Positions 49,099 to 59,822 of a DNA stretch of 64,000 bases are shown here, in pieces; positions within the stretch are counted from its first letter, which is position 1; each line of letters starts with the position of its first letter. The stretch lies in NCBI RefSeq assembly GCF_910592395.1, contig NC_088314.1, positions 1,178,001 through 1,242,000 on the forward strand. Reading direction: 5' to 3'. The translations under genes and the position numbers were made by a program. This DNA is from Lineus longissimus (lineage: Eukaryota > Nemertea > Pilidiophora > Heteronemertea > Lineidae). The notes beneath the pieces were generated by a model. It ran no database searches, had not been told where the DNA came from, and was given only the letters and a program-made list of their open reading frames with translations.

Positions 49099-50373
49099 AT
49101 GTCTTTAAACAAAAACATGCCACGTGGTAAACCAGCGCACCTGTTATGTCTCCACCACGTGGTTCGACGTGACGTAGGCCTACATAGGCACAACAGTACA
49201 TCAAGATTGTTGCAAGACAAACGTCATGGCGACATTGAAAAAGTACTTGGTTGTGACAGAGTAACGTTAATGGAGCCACAGCCACAGGACACCCCAGGGC
49301 GGAAAGAGACGAGGACCGAAACGAATTGCGCCTTAAATCCGGAAGAAGAAAAAAGGAAAGAAGACATATTTGAACCTCGTGAAGACCAAACTAACAATAC
49401 AGATGTTGCCTCGAGTAGTGTCGGCGAGGTCCAAGTTGAGACGGATGCTCCTTTGACACTTGCTAAAAAACTTGGCAGCACAATCTATGGTCACTGGTTA
49501 GCAGTTAACGAAGTATGGGACATAAATGATTCCTCAGCATTAACGGACATAGAATTAGATTCGGTGACTTCTTCTGATTGGAGGACAACATCCCTTTCGG
49601 CAGCGGTGTCGGCCCTAGCAGTAGCGCAGCAAGACGTTGCGGGTACTTCGACAGAAAAAGATACTGCGGAAACTCCAGGAGACGACGAGTCGAAGGCTGC
49701 CGATGCTGCAGGATCACCTGATGTCGAAGATGACGTCTACTGCTGTTGTTACGAGGACACAAGATCACCCCATAACAAAGTCATGACAAAGTTACTCGGG
49801 GTAATTCAGATCGTCTGCGCTGTGACGATGTTAATTCTAGCGGTGAGTATAGTTGTAACGGAGGAGATGTACCACTACACCGGCTTGTTTGGCCCAATCA
49901 CTGTCTTTATTCTGTCGGGAACATTTGCAGTGATTGCGACAAACGGTGACAAAACTTGCGTCCGAAACGTTAGTCTTTTCATCGCATGTTTCGCCATTCC
50001 TCTCTCCGTTGGATGTCTCATTGTCGCATTTTCCGATCTCCATAACGCTGTCATCGGAGTCAAATCATTCTCCAAAACCTCTGTTTCTCATGACGCCATT
50101 TTGGCGCAACATGTGCTATTCGCCGTCATCTGCTCTGTTCATTTCTTGGTGGAGTTAGCCTTGGTCCGGTTTGTAAGTTTAGGAGTCCAATTGGACTGTT
50201 TCCCTGACGACGACGACGAAGCTGACGACGACAGCTTCACTAACGAGGATTCAGAGGATTTAGAAATTCGGCAGGCTCAGCAGGAGAGTATCTGTGCTTT
50301 TCGAGAAGAGCAGAGGCGTAGAGTGTGCAGGGAGATCCGGGAGAGACTAGCTCGCGAGGACAATGTGATCTGA
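49099..50373 (+). CDS. MS4A/CD20-like four-transmembrane protein, single exon, 424 aa
   Basis: Four hydrophobic segments at about 231-253, 261-281, 290-312 and 336-361 follow the MS4A/TMEM176 pattern: a TKLLGVIQIV-type first helix, a glycine-containing second helix ending before NGDKTCVRNVSL, and a short loop between helices 3 and 4. A CCC cluster (215-217) just before helix 1 is a likely palmitoylation site. Unusual for the family are the N-terminal domain of about 215 aa, hydrophilic and Glu/Thr/Ser-rich, and a C-tail with an Asp run (about 370-378) followed by a charged, probably helical segment (390-420). MS4A genes are normally multi-exon; this one is uninterrupted. The first ATG is 49099; M58 (49270) is an alternative start. 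Role not known; the family act as membrane adaptors or chemosensory/Ca2+-linked tetraspans. Confidence 0.8.
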   Translation: MSLNKNMPRGKPAHLLCLHHVVRRDVGLHRHNSTSRLLQDKRHGDIEKVLGCDRVTLMEPQPQDTPGRKETRTETNCALNPEEEKRKEDIFEPREDQTNNTDVASSSVGEVQVETDAPLTLAKKLGSTIYGHWLAVNEVWDINDSSALTDIELDSVTSSDWRTTSLSAAVSALAVAQQDVAGTSTEKDTAETPGDDESKAADAAGSPDVEDDVYCCCYEDTRSPHNKVMTKLLGVIQIVCAVTMLILAVSIVVTEEMYHYTGLFGPITVFILSGTFAVIATNGDKTCVRNVSLFIACFAIPLSVGCLIVAFSDLHNAVIGVKSFSKTSVSHDAILAQHVLFAVICSVHFLVELALVRFVSLGVQLDCFPDDDDEADDDSFTNEDSEDLEIRQAQQESICAFREEQRRRVCREIRERLAREDNVI

Positions 50374-51375
50374 GCGTCTTGGCTGTTTGCGACATGCATC
50401 CGTCCATCCCTGTCACAACCAACGCTGGCGCACACTGAACCTGAATACAGAGACAACAAGATAATTAGTGGACCTTTTCGAACTGGTACCGGTAGCCATA
50501 TGAATGACAAAGTCGCTGTCAAACAACAAGGAAGTTTTAGACCATTATTTTGACGCTCCAGAACCGCATCATTGACATTACTCAGCTCCTAGACAACGCG
50601 GAGGCTACTAAGGTAATACCGCAGGAATTTTAGTAGGCCTATGTCAGAAGCGGGGCGACATTGTTGTATTTGAAACGAATGGCTGTGATTTGCAGACTCT
50701 AGGCGTAAAGTGTGATGAGAAACTAGCCACAAACGAAATTTTGATGATTTGTATTTACTGACATGCACATTACAAAACATTGCTAACGAATGTATTTAGA
50801 TCTTCTAATCGTACCTTTCCTTCCCTTGAGTTGTGTTGGTGCCAGACTGAATTTTGAGACCCATGCAGCCCAGGGCGATCTGGTCCCCAAAGTTGCTATT
50901 AGGCTGCTTTTAGTGGGATTTATGCTCAGGCATCATGCTGGAGCATTTTTAACATGCGAGATGAATTAGTGGAGAGGAGTTTGCCCACTGGCTAGGATGG
51001 GCCTGCCTAGCCAGGTCAATGCCAGGCCTGTCCCACAGCAATAGGCACCTCGCACTTCCTCCAATTTGGGGACGAAGTATTAGTCTAGTGACCACTATGA
51101 CATCCCTTTAATACCATTCAAGTCGTCGCCTGAATTGCGGTCTCAGAGAAATACATTTCCACACCAATGTAGCCTCGAGAAATCTTGCTGCTGATACGAA
51201 TCATCCTCGGAAATAAGGATCGAATGCACAGAATCAGTGCGTGCTGCTGTTTGAAAATGTTTGTTTCGGTGGTTTTCTTCAAGATATAATAATGATAATG
51301 ATAATAATGAAAATAATAACATGAACATGAATGAATAGATAACATAAGATTATGAAGAAAAAAAATAAAAAATAA
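50374..51375. other. 3' flank of the MS4A-like gene; no gene seen
   Basis: Non-coding. Contains an A+T-rich stretch with degenerate ATAATGATAATAATGA units at about 51285-51375, adjoining the tRNA-like segment. No poly(A) signal is obvious close to the stop codon. Confidence 0.4.
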
Positions 51376-51450
51376 GGTAGATTCACCGGGAGTCGAACGC
51401 GTGACCTGCCGAACCACGGTCGAACACTCTTAGCGCTGTACCGGCAAGGC
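51376..51450 (-). repeat. tRNA-like segment (SINE head or tRNA pseudogene)
   Basis: On the minus strand it carries a good pol III B box (GTTCGACTCCC; plus 51388-51398) and a weak A-box-like stretch (GGTACAGCGCTAAGAGTG) about 40 bp upstream. Base pairing for a full cloverleaf is not convincing. It sits between an AT microsatellite and the GC-rich element, as a SINE head would. Confidence 0.45.
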
Positions 51451-51455
51451 TTTCA

Positions 51456-51600
51456 GGGGCGGATCCAGGATATTTCGAAAGGGGGGGGCGCACTTTGAGG
51501 GCGTAGCCCGAATTGCGAGCGCCGCAGGCGTGACGCGATGGCGGGGGGTCTGGGGGGGAAGCCTCCCCCAGAAAAATTTTGAAGATAAGACTCCATATAT
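51456..51600. mobile_element. GC-rich interspersed element core
   Basis: Starts GGGGCGGATCCAGGATA and contains runs of G, GCGAGCGCCGCAGGCG and GGCGGGGGGTCTGGGGG, then CCTCCCCCAGAAAAATTTTG. This pattern resembles non-autonomous repeats I know from several invertebrate genomes. Composition is sharply different from the AT-rich flanks. The element may extend to about 51960; outer limits are uncertain. Confidence 0.6.
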
Positions 51601-52447
51601 GCGATTTCCTGGCATCTGATCTTCAAATATTAAGTACCACTCCCACCCCATTTTCAGTGTTTTTTGTCTGCAAAATCATCAGGAACAGATCGGTATTGCC
51701 TGAAAAATTTCTGAAAAAAGTCCGACTGAAGGAAAGGCACGTGCTTTGAAGGAGGTAGTGATTTATGAAAGAAGGTTGAAAATTCTTTTTCAAAGATGAG
51801 CGTCTTTTTTCTACTCTTCGCAAATAAATCGACGAGATATGACTGCGACTTTCGTTTTTCCGCCATGATTAGGCCACCTGTCCTGTAGCGCATCTGCGGC
51901 GCATTGGTCGGTCAGCTGACCATTGCACAGATAGCCGATTGTGGCGGGAAAGATCCTTCGTGGGATCATGGCGTGTACATATTCTCGCGCTAAAGCCAAG
52001 GGGTGTGGTCATGTTTTATATGAGAGTGAACGTGTACGAAAGTTGCTGCACTGGCTCGTTCGTTTAAGCTTGTAATTTGGGCTACAATTTCCTCGTGTGT
52101 AGCGGGCTTGGTTTCCTCATGAGTGAACAATCTCCCGTCAGCTAGCGCCATCTCTCAGACGATATAGAGACCATTTCGTGATAATGATGCGGCTATAGAT
52201 GATGCGGCATGCGTTAGAAAGATCATTCGATTTCCACGATAGTAAGGCGTACGATTCAATCCCGATTGGTCCATCTTCATCTCAAGATAGCCAAGGTAGG
52301 CTATAACCACAGTGAGCCGATTTCTTTGATCGCGTTTAAGTACATTTTGCCATCGTATTTCATTCGCTTCCGCTTGGTATATGCTACAAGTAGCCTAGTA
52401 GACGCTTAGCTTAATGGTATAGTTTTATGGCGTATTTTATAGCAGAA

Positions 52448-52462
52448 GGGGGGGGGGGGGGG
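52448..52462. repeat. G15 homopolymer
   Basis: Fifteen consecutive G on the plus strand in AT-rich DNA. Likely length-variable and prone to sequencing error. Confidence 0.9.
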
Positions 52463-52519
52463 TTGAAAAAAGACATAATTAATTCGTCTCTCTTTTATTT
52501 CTTTTGCATCGACTATGAA

Positions 52520-52775
52520 ATAGAACCTCTCTATTTAATTAAGGACATCCTCAGGACTTACAAATGCTGTCCTTAATAGAGAGGTGTCCTGATTAGAGAG
52601 GTCAAATTGAATGGAGACAGCCAATTTGGGACCAAAACTAGTGACTGTCCTTTATGAAGAGGTTCTCCTTTATAGAGAGGTGTCTGTTTAAGGGCGGTTC
52701 CACTGTTCCGGACATCTCTTTATTAAGGACAGCACTTATCAGAGGTTGGCCTTAATAGAGAGGTTCGACTCTACT
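52520..52775. mobile_element. MITE-like repeat with repeated TAGAGAGGT motifs
   Basis: The left end (AGAACCTCTCTATTTAATTAAGG) is an imperfect inverted copy of the right end (CCTTAATAGAGAGGTTCGACTCT). Six or more internal copies of (T)AGAGAGGT or its complement occur in both orientations (for example near 52577, 52592, 52650, 52673, 52715 and 52760). This resembles dispersed repeats known from marine invertebrates. No coding capacity. Confidence 0.6.
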
Positions 52776-55700
52776 ATTGTGATCGAGGTACTGTCAAGAT
52801 TTCTTGCCCTAATTTGCCTCAAATCCCTGCAGGGAGGGAAGAACAGTGTTTTGTTAGTGTTTTTGGCGTCTATGACAATTTGACATGCTATCCATTTATT
52901 TCAGACTCCTTGATTACTCCTGATTCTCAGACAATTATTGTTCAGCACAGGTAGTTGTAGGATGGAAAGAGAAACCACAAGATGGGCACAAAACATCTTC
53001 CCATCATCTCAGTGACACTCCTATCATCCAACTAGAACAATGCGCAAAACATGATCGCAGCATCCAACATTCCTCCATCATCTGACTAGAACAATCGCAA
53101 AACACTGACCATCTCCATTTATCCGATGAAAAATCCCGGCCACAGTTACCAGCCTCCGCCACATCAGAAGTGCCACAGAAATATATGGTTTCCATGACGA
53201 CATGATTATATACAGTCTCTTATATTTCTATTTTGATCTTGTGTTCTCCCAATAGTGTAATTTCTGCGGCTATCAGTCGCAGTTCGATGGTTAGAATTCT
53301 ACCAATTTCTCATCTTTTTCAACTGGAGTCGTTTTCAAGATGATTGGCAGGCTTCTATCACATACGAACGTTTCAATCAATTTGTCCATTGATTTCCTCC
53401 TTAGTAGTAACCCTCTCTGGCTTGTGGAGCTTGATTTTGGCAAGTTGTGATGTGTTCAGTGACTAATTTGCTGATGCCTGTTGCTAATTTTGGTCTTGGT
53501 GACAGCAAGTATAGCAAGACAAAGTGAGAGAAGGTCTAATCCAGGTCTTCATACATTGACTTGATACCACTTGTTCTATTCAAATTTGTTCTTCAAATCC
53601 TTGCAGTGAGCTGCCAGTAGTGTTACAATCAATGTTTTGATAGAAAATTCTCTCAAATCTGATAAGATGTCATTTGTAAAGAAGTGCCTGCAGGATATTC
53701 ATTAAATTTCTAAATTTAGTTTAAATTGAATGTTTTGTACATCATTGGCTGACTTTCATGTTGTAGTTCTTGTGAAATTTGGGAGTTTCTGCTTCCAGGG
53801 TTATATAAGTTAAGTATGAAGATGAAAAAAACTCTTCCTTAAAAATTTAAAAGTCAATACCACATTACTATTGTACCCTGCTACAGCTATTCATGAATGG
53901 AAGCATGTTCAGCAGATCTAATCAAGCCATCTGAGTATACTCCACGCTGGTGGGCACTTTGGAATGGTGGTAGGTGCTGAAAATGGAAAAATAGCCTAAA
54001 CGCTGGCAGGGTAATAATCACTTCAACCAGCAAGGCAACGCAAGTGAAAACCCAGTCTTGTGCTGCCACCTTAAAGATGACATTTGCTGACTTGCAGAGA
54101 CAGAAAAGAACATACTCCTAGTATCGATGTTTTTTGACAATGGTTCCAAACCAGAAATGGCTATTGCCAATAATATCTGCTTCCTACACTGTTGGGTCAC
54201 TTTGCTTACCTCATCAGACACAGCACAGCTTATCAGGAATATTCATCGCTATCGAACATATAACCCTCTTGCCAGAAAGATCACTGTTTCCATGGCAACA
54301 TAGTTTCTTTCTTTATGCAAGTACTTGATAAGGTCTCAAGTATTCTCCCCTGAAATATGAGCTTTGGGCAGTTTTATTTCAAAAACTCCCGTGAGGGCTG
54401 ATGTTGCAGAGAATGGGCAAGGTTTCTTTTTACTTGTGAAAAATGCCAAGGCATTGCAAGGATGACTCTTGTCTTGGTCATTGACTGATTGGTTGATGTT
54501 TTGACTCAAGGATCGCGGCACTCAACCAAGAGTCCTCGGTCATTAGCTCATGCTTGACAACCCCATAACGGTAATTTCAATTCGATTTTCTGTTTGGCTG
54601 CCATAGATTTTCATGATAATCTGTAAACGCAAAAAGCGCAAAGCAAAAGACATGCGAAAGGGAGAGCGGTGTTCAATCGGGAGTCAGTGTTTTGTTGAAA
54701 GCGCCCATTTCGTGTGATGTGTTGTGGCAGGCTGTGGCAACCGATTTTCCAAAAAAAACGTATAAACATGTCACCACTTTGTAACATTTACTGACCGTGA
54801 TGATGAATGCTAGTCTAACCTTTCTGTGTCTAGTCGCCATGGTTTTAGTGTTAAAAAAGCTGCAATGTTTACTGCTGTGAGACTGTCACAGCCGCCAATT
54901 TTCCCCGGCTGAAGTGGCAATAAAGCGCACCACTTGGGAGCGTGATTTGGTGTGACATCGAGGGTACTTATCGCTCATGTTTTTAGTGCAAACGCTCATT
55001 ATGATGATCTCGATATCTGCTTGTATTCAAGTGTTGATGAGCTTGGACATTCTGTCGCGTGAATAATGTTGAGTTGAGTGCATGTGAGCAGACCTTGCTC
55101 ATTATTTGCTCTTTAGACCATCTCAATTGGGTGAGTTGTATTGCAGGACACCAGCAATGCACAGAGTTGGCTTAGCACTTGGTTTGGCTTGACTATCAAC
55201 TTTACAGCTGACTAACGCTCATATTGTCACATTGTCCTGACCAATGATCGGTCAACGTTTTGACAGCTGCTGCAAGCGACAATTCTGATCATTGATGATC
55301 GACTCTTCAAAAGTTGATTGCATTGCATTCATCGAATGATGAACACCCAGCATTCCTGGGGAGATCTGGAGCAAGGTTCTTTGTCCATCAAATTGACTAT
55401 CAGGTTGTCGGTGGCATCCTGACTCAATCTGGTAAATGATGAGTATATATCAACCTTACTTTACAGATGAGTTTATTCTTGACATTCTTGACTTCATGTG
55501 GAGGGGACTTTGCATCAGTCAGACACTGACATCCTCCAGCATGGACACATCTCTTAAGTGAGTTGGTGTCGTCACACTTTTTCATGGCATTGACAATCAT
55601 TCAGCAATTGGCGCCGCCTCTTTCACTGATGCCTTGATCCTGTTTCAGCCAGAAATCTAAGAAAACATGGCAGATAAGGGTTATCAGTCTGGAGAAGGCA

Positions 55701-58235
55701 ATGTGCAGCACCCTGCTTGGAATGGAAGGTGCATGAGCCACATGTGAAAGAAGGCATGGCAATGAGAGAAGTTTGAGAAAAGGCAGGGTGCTGCAGGGGG
55801 GAGGGGAGGGGGGCTAAACCCGGCTGAAACACTGTGTTGGTCCTCCCCTGGATGGGGTCTGCCAGTGAGATGCTACAATATGGAAGTGTTTAGCTTTGGA
55901 AAAAACCCAATAGTGAACCGTAGATCTGGGCCTTGGTTAAACATTGTGATGCTCCTCATGTTTATCGACCACCTGTTCCGCTTGAAGCAAGGTTACATAG
56001 GCTTCATCTTCCTCACATCAAACTTGAATCAACAGCCTCCCATTTCCCTCTCCATTAACAACACATGCAGCCTGCTTTGCCAGGGCTATTTATCCATCAA
56101 CAAGAAGTTGTTTGACTTTCAGGTTGTAGTTCCTCACAGGTAGGTGAAATCGGTCTTAAATCTGGCGTACACAACATCTTCAGTCGGGTATATGAGTATA
56201 AAGAGATCTTGCCTCCTTGGCAACAAAACAACTTTCGATCATCAGTGGCTCCGAAAAGTTAACTATTTCATTTTGATCGGCATTTCACTCCCGGCTGCCA
56301 AAAAAAATTGACGATGTTGATGACTGGAAGTGAAACTGTTGAAATGTCGGCACCTGCTGTCATTAGCTTGCAATCTTTCCATCTCTCTCACCTGTTAGCC
56401 TGAGTGAAAAATCAGTTCTTTTGCCTGCTGGTAGACATAAACTGGTGCTGGGGAGCATGTCTTGTCATGGATAATGGTTCTATACAGGTCTAGGATAGGC
56501 GTACACAGAATGGGAAATGTTCATTACCACAAAAGTTGTATTGCGAACATTTTCCGGTTTACAGACTTGGCTCATCTCTATGAATAATGAGAACATTCTG
56601 TGGCCGAGTGTGATGTTCAATTGGTAGTTGACAAAATTGCATGTTTACTGCCATAATCTATTACATGGGTGTTGACATTTTTGCCCGCTAAAAATACAAA
56701 TATACAACTGGAGGTTGCAAATATTCCCGGCCTGCAGACACCGCCTGGGTAATCATTGACCACTGATTGTTGACCAACATGTAGGATTTACGTATTCAGC
56801 CCAAACGCTGTATTTTGAAGAACAAAACATGAGATATATGGTTGCCTGATCACTCTGAGTGGTCAATAAGTGTTCGATTATCAGCAATTCAGCCGTTTAA
56901 TATACCATGCATATGCCAATAATAATCCATTGCGTGGACTCCTGATCAGCTAATATTTCCTATAATATTGGTCCTTTCATCGTAAATAATTGAGATGAGA
57001 CCTCTGGCTTCATTATTCAATCCTTTCACTACGTAACGTGAGTGCCCAGGGTTTGACAATCCATTTGCTTGCTATATTGTAGCTTACGTTACATTTTTTG
57101 ACATTTTTTATGCGAATGGGCAAATGTTGGGGGGATGAACCGTGGGACAGTGACATCTTTTGAAAGACAAGGGGTCCTCAGACTCAAGAGTGTAGCACAC
57201 ATATACATCAAATGACCTGTATCACATAGTCATTTACGTCATCAAGGGCAAAACGGTTCGGAGTATAGGCCTACATTTCTTTTATAATTGCGACACTATT
57301 TTCATCAATCTTACAGCCGCTTATCCCGTGTTTCCTACAGCTTTTATTTCCTAAGTCCCTGCTGGTTAGGCCACTGGGATTTCTACGCAAATTTGATAAG
57401 CTGTTTTGAAAATGGTAACTGGTGCGTGTAATGGGTAAGATGCACAAACTGTTATTGTAAAAGAAAAAGGCTTATATGAACCCTACAGTGTGGAGAAAGA
57501 AATGGTGCGACTCCTCTTTAAAGCTTAAGTCAGGATTACAAGCATGACGAATTAGCCCCAATAACCTTATAACCTGTGGAACGGACCTGCTGCTCTATTG
57601 TTCAGGTATCGTGTCGGACATAAAAAGATAGTTATCGGATCTTACTTAGCTATCGTCAAAACTCAAGTGAGTAAGGTTTCAGTGCGCTTTTCTCTATCCA
57701 TTTGACTACCGCGTAAAACATTAGGCAGGTAGGCAATCCGGCATTCAAGTGCGCTTGTACAGGTGGAGTGGGGTTTTTGCCTATTATTTCCTATTTGAAA
57801 TACAACCTACCATTCTAAACATTCCCATGGGGGTGTGTTAAGTAAGACTCAAACTTTGTTTTCTTCAGTAGATTTTGGCACATCCTACAGACTTTAACCA
57901 CTCGGGGAACTTAATATTGCTTATGACACTAATGTGATTTAAAAGTAAAGTGATGGTAGATATAATTTAAAAGGTATTTTCCATTGGCAAGTGTTGCCAC
58001 CTGTGTTTTGCTGCGATGAGTGACAAGAAGATCGCTTGTCTGCGGGCCATTGCAACGTACATGTATCTCTTTCATAACAACATATCTCTTTTAGTTGTCA
58101 AACACTACCAAGATTTCTCATATATATCTGTGTATGCCCATGACATGTCACTGCCTTAAAGCGGGTTGCACCTTCATCTTTTGAGTCATTTATTAAATCA
58201 AGTCTGTCACTGCGGTGTTTGTTTTGTATAATCAG
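52776..58235. other. Gene-poor AT-rich region
   Basis: No coding region I can support. Small items seen: two imperfect copies of a CATC...ACTAGAACAAT-GCAAAAC sequence at 53024-53108, an X-box-like GTTTCCATGGCAAC at 54286-54299, and an ORF at 55865-56143 that ends at a donor-like site but has no other support. It may hold introns of a gene whose exons I cannot see. Confidence 0.35.
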
Positions 58236-58503
58236 ATCAGACGAGTTACTGAAAATCATATTGATTTTGTAAAGGAAGGTGTCGAGGAACTCGGTGTACA
58301 AACGTTTGATACTGCTTCATTCAGATTCTATGAACAATTGCCAAAGAGAGGGCATGGTGAAGGGGATTCCGGTTCAGGGGAGACCGCTGCGATGTTATTA
58401 CAGGGTTTGATAGAGCAGGCGATTCAGTACTGCCTCTTGGAAGGTTTGTTGATTGCCAATCCATTGAGAATCCGTCTCGAGAGCCTTGGTATGAATTGGT
58501 CAT
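58236..58503 (+). pseudogene. Coding-looking exon fragment ending at the LTR boundary
   Basis: After an acceptor-like TTGTTTTGTATAATCAG (ends 58235) the frame is open for 89 codons. The translation looks like real protein rather than random AT-rich reading: it includes HIDFVKEGVEELGVQTF, ETAAMLLQGLIEQAIQYC and ANPLRIRLESLG. The frame stops only at a TAA inside the first bases of the inferred LTR. I do not recognise the family and found no partner exons, so this could be an exon broken by the insertion, an intact exon whose end coincides by chance, or a fortuitous ORF. Confidence 0.35.
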
Positions 58504-58859
58504 TGTAATACTGTATTATATCAGTCTTCATGTCCACAGATTCACTGTTCCAATCCTTGTGACATTGTTGATGAAAAAGGAAGAAATCAAATATATAGAA
58601 ATGTTTATATTAAACTCATCTGACCAGGTCTACAACATGCATGTACACAGTTCGGGATCCCAAGGCTAACTGAATTTGGAGGGAAACTCAGTAGACCAGG
58701 AAAACTATACAAACAATAATAGCTGATAAAGCACATACAATGAAATGACATAAGGCTCAGGGACCGTGAAGGCCCAAAATAACCTGAGCTAAACCATTGG
58801 TCATAGCAGACTTAAAGGGGGAATAAACTCTTCAAACTGTTCAAATTGAACCTGTTACA
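58504..58859 (-). repeat. Inferred 3' LTR of the Ty3/Gypsy element (356 bp)
   Basis: Plus-strand limits are TGTAATACTG (58504) and CCTGTTACA (58859), giving TG...CA ends with a 5-bp terminal inverted repeat (TGTAA/TTACA). Right next to it on the minus strand is a purine-rich GACAGGGGAATG (58871-58860), a fitting polypurine tract. An AT-rich TATA-like stretch lies inside (about 58589). The partner LTR is beyond the window, so this cannot be confirmed by comparison here. Confidence 0.5.
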
Positions 58860-59822
58860 CATTCCCCTGTCAAGAGAAAATGGCTCCTGACATTTACCAT
58901 AGATAAAAAGAAATGTACACCATATATACAAAACATGTAACCCAAAATACCAGGTGAAACTCAAAACGAAACCGAGTTGAGAAAGATGCGAAACCAAAAC
59001 CTTCAAACAATAAGAAGGGAAGAATGGAACCATCAAAGAGCAGAATTCAGAATCATTAAAGACAAAGACTGAAAAGTGAAAATTTCAATCCAGCATCCTG
59101 AAAACTGAAAAACACCATAAGGTAAAGAGCTACAAGAAATGGAATTATTATTGTATTTACAAATTAACAGTAAACTTCTAGAGTTCACACTGAAAATTAA
59201 TTGTATCGCACGAATCAGAACGAGATTAAGGCGAATAGACAAGATACTGAAATATATAAGTTTAGAATCATTATCAGAATACGGTACTGTGAAGAACTAT
59301 TGTAGTATTGTTTGATTTACTGAAGATCATTGCAAGAAGATATAATAGAAGAGAAGGGGTAATGACCTCCTCAATCTTACCATCACACCACAAAACAACA
59401 ATCAATAAGATGATACAAGATTGGGAAAAAAGGAAAATTGCAGGGAAATGACTTACAAAACATCTGGAAGGTATTAATTAGTAACTGTTTGACCAAAAAC
59501 CCTTAGTCCAAAAGGGATTTACATTGATAAACTGTCAAACAATACCTTGAATAACTGATATGAGTAGAGATGCAACAGAATAAGTACTGATGAATTATCT
59601 ATGGAATCTATACAGACTCTAATCATACAGTACAAAATATCAATACCAAGAATTACTTGATATAAATCTCCACGAAATATCGAAACAAAAGAAGAAAACA
59701 CACACTCAAGTAGAAAACAATCTCTTGATTGACATGGCCTGCCAAAACCAGCCAACATTCAATCAAAATGTTATATATATTTCAAACCAGAAAATAATCA
59801 CGAGTTGAAAACCAACTATCAT

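Noticed and set aside
55865-56143. 92-aa plus-strand ORF ending at a donor-like CAG|GTAGGT
   Set aside because: Single isolated ORF, no acceptor or partner exon, and composition like random AT-rich sequence.
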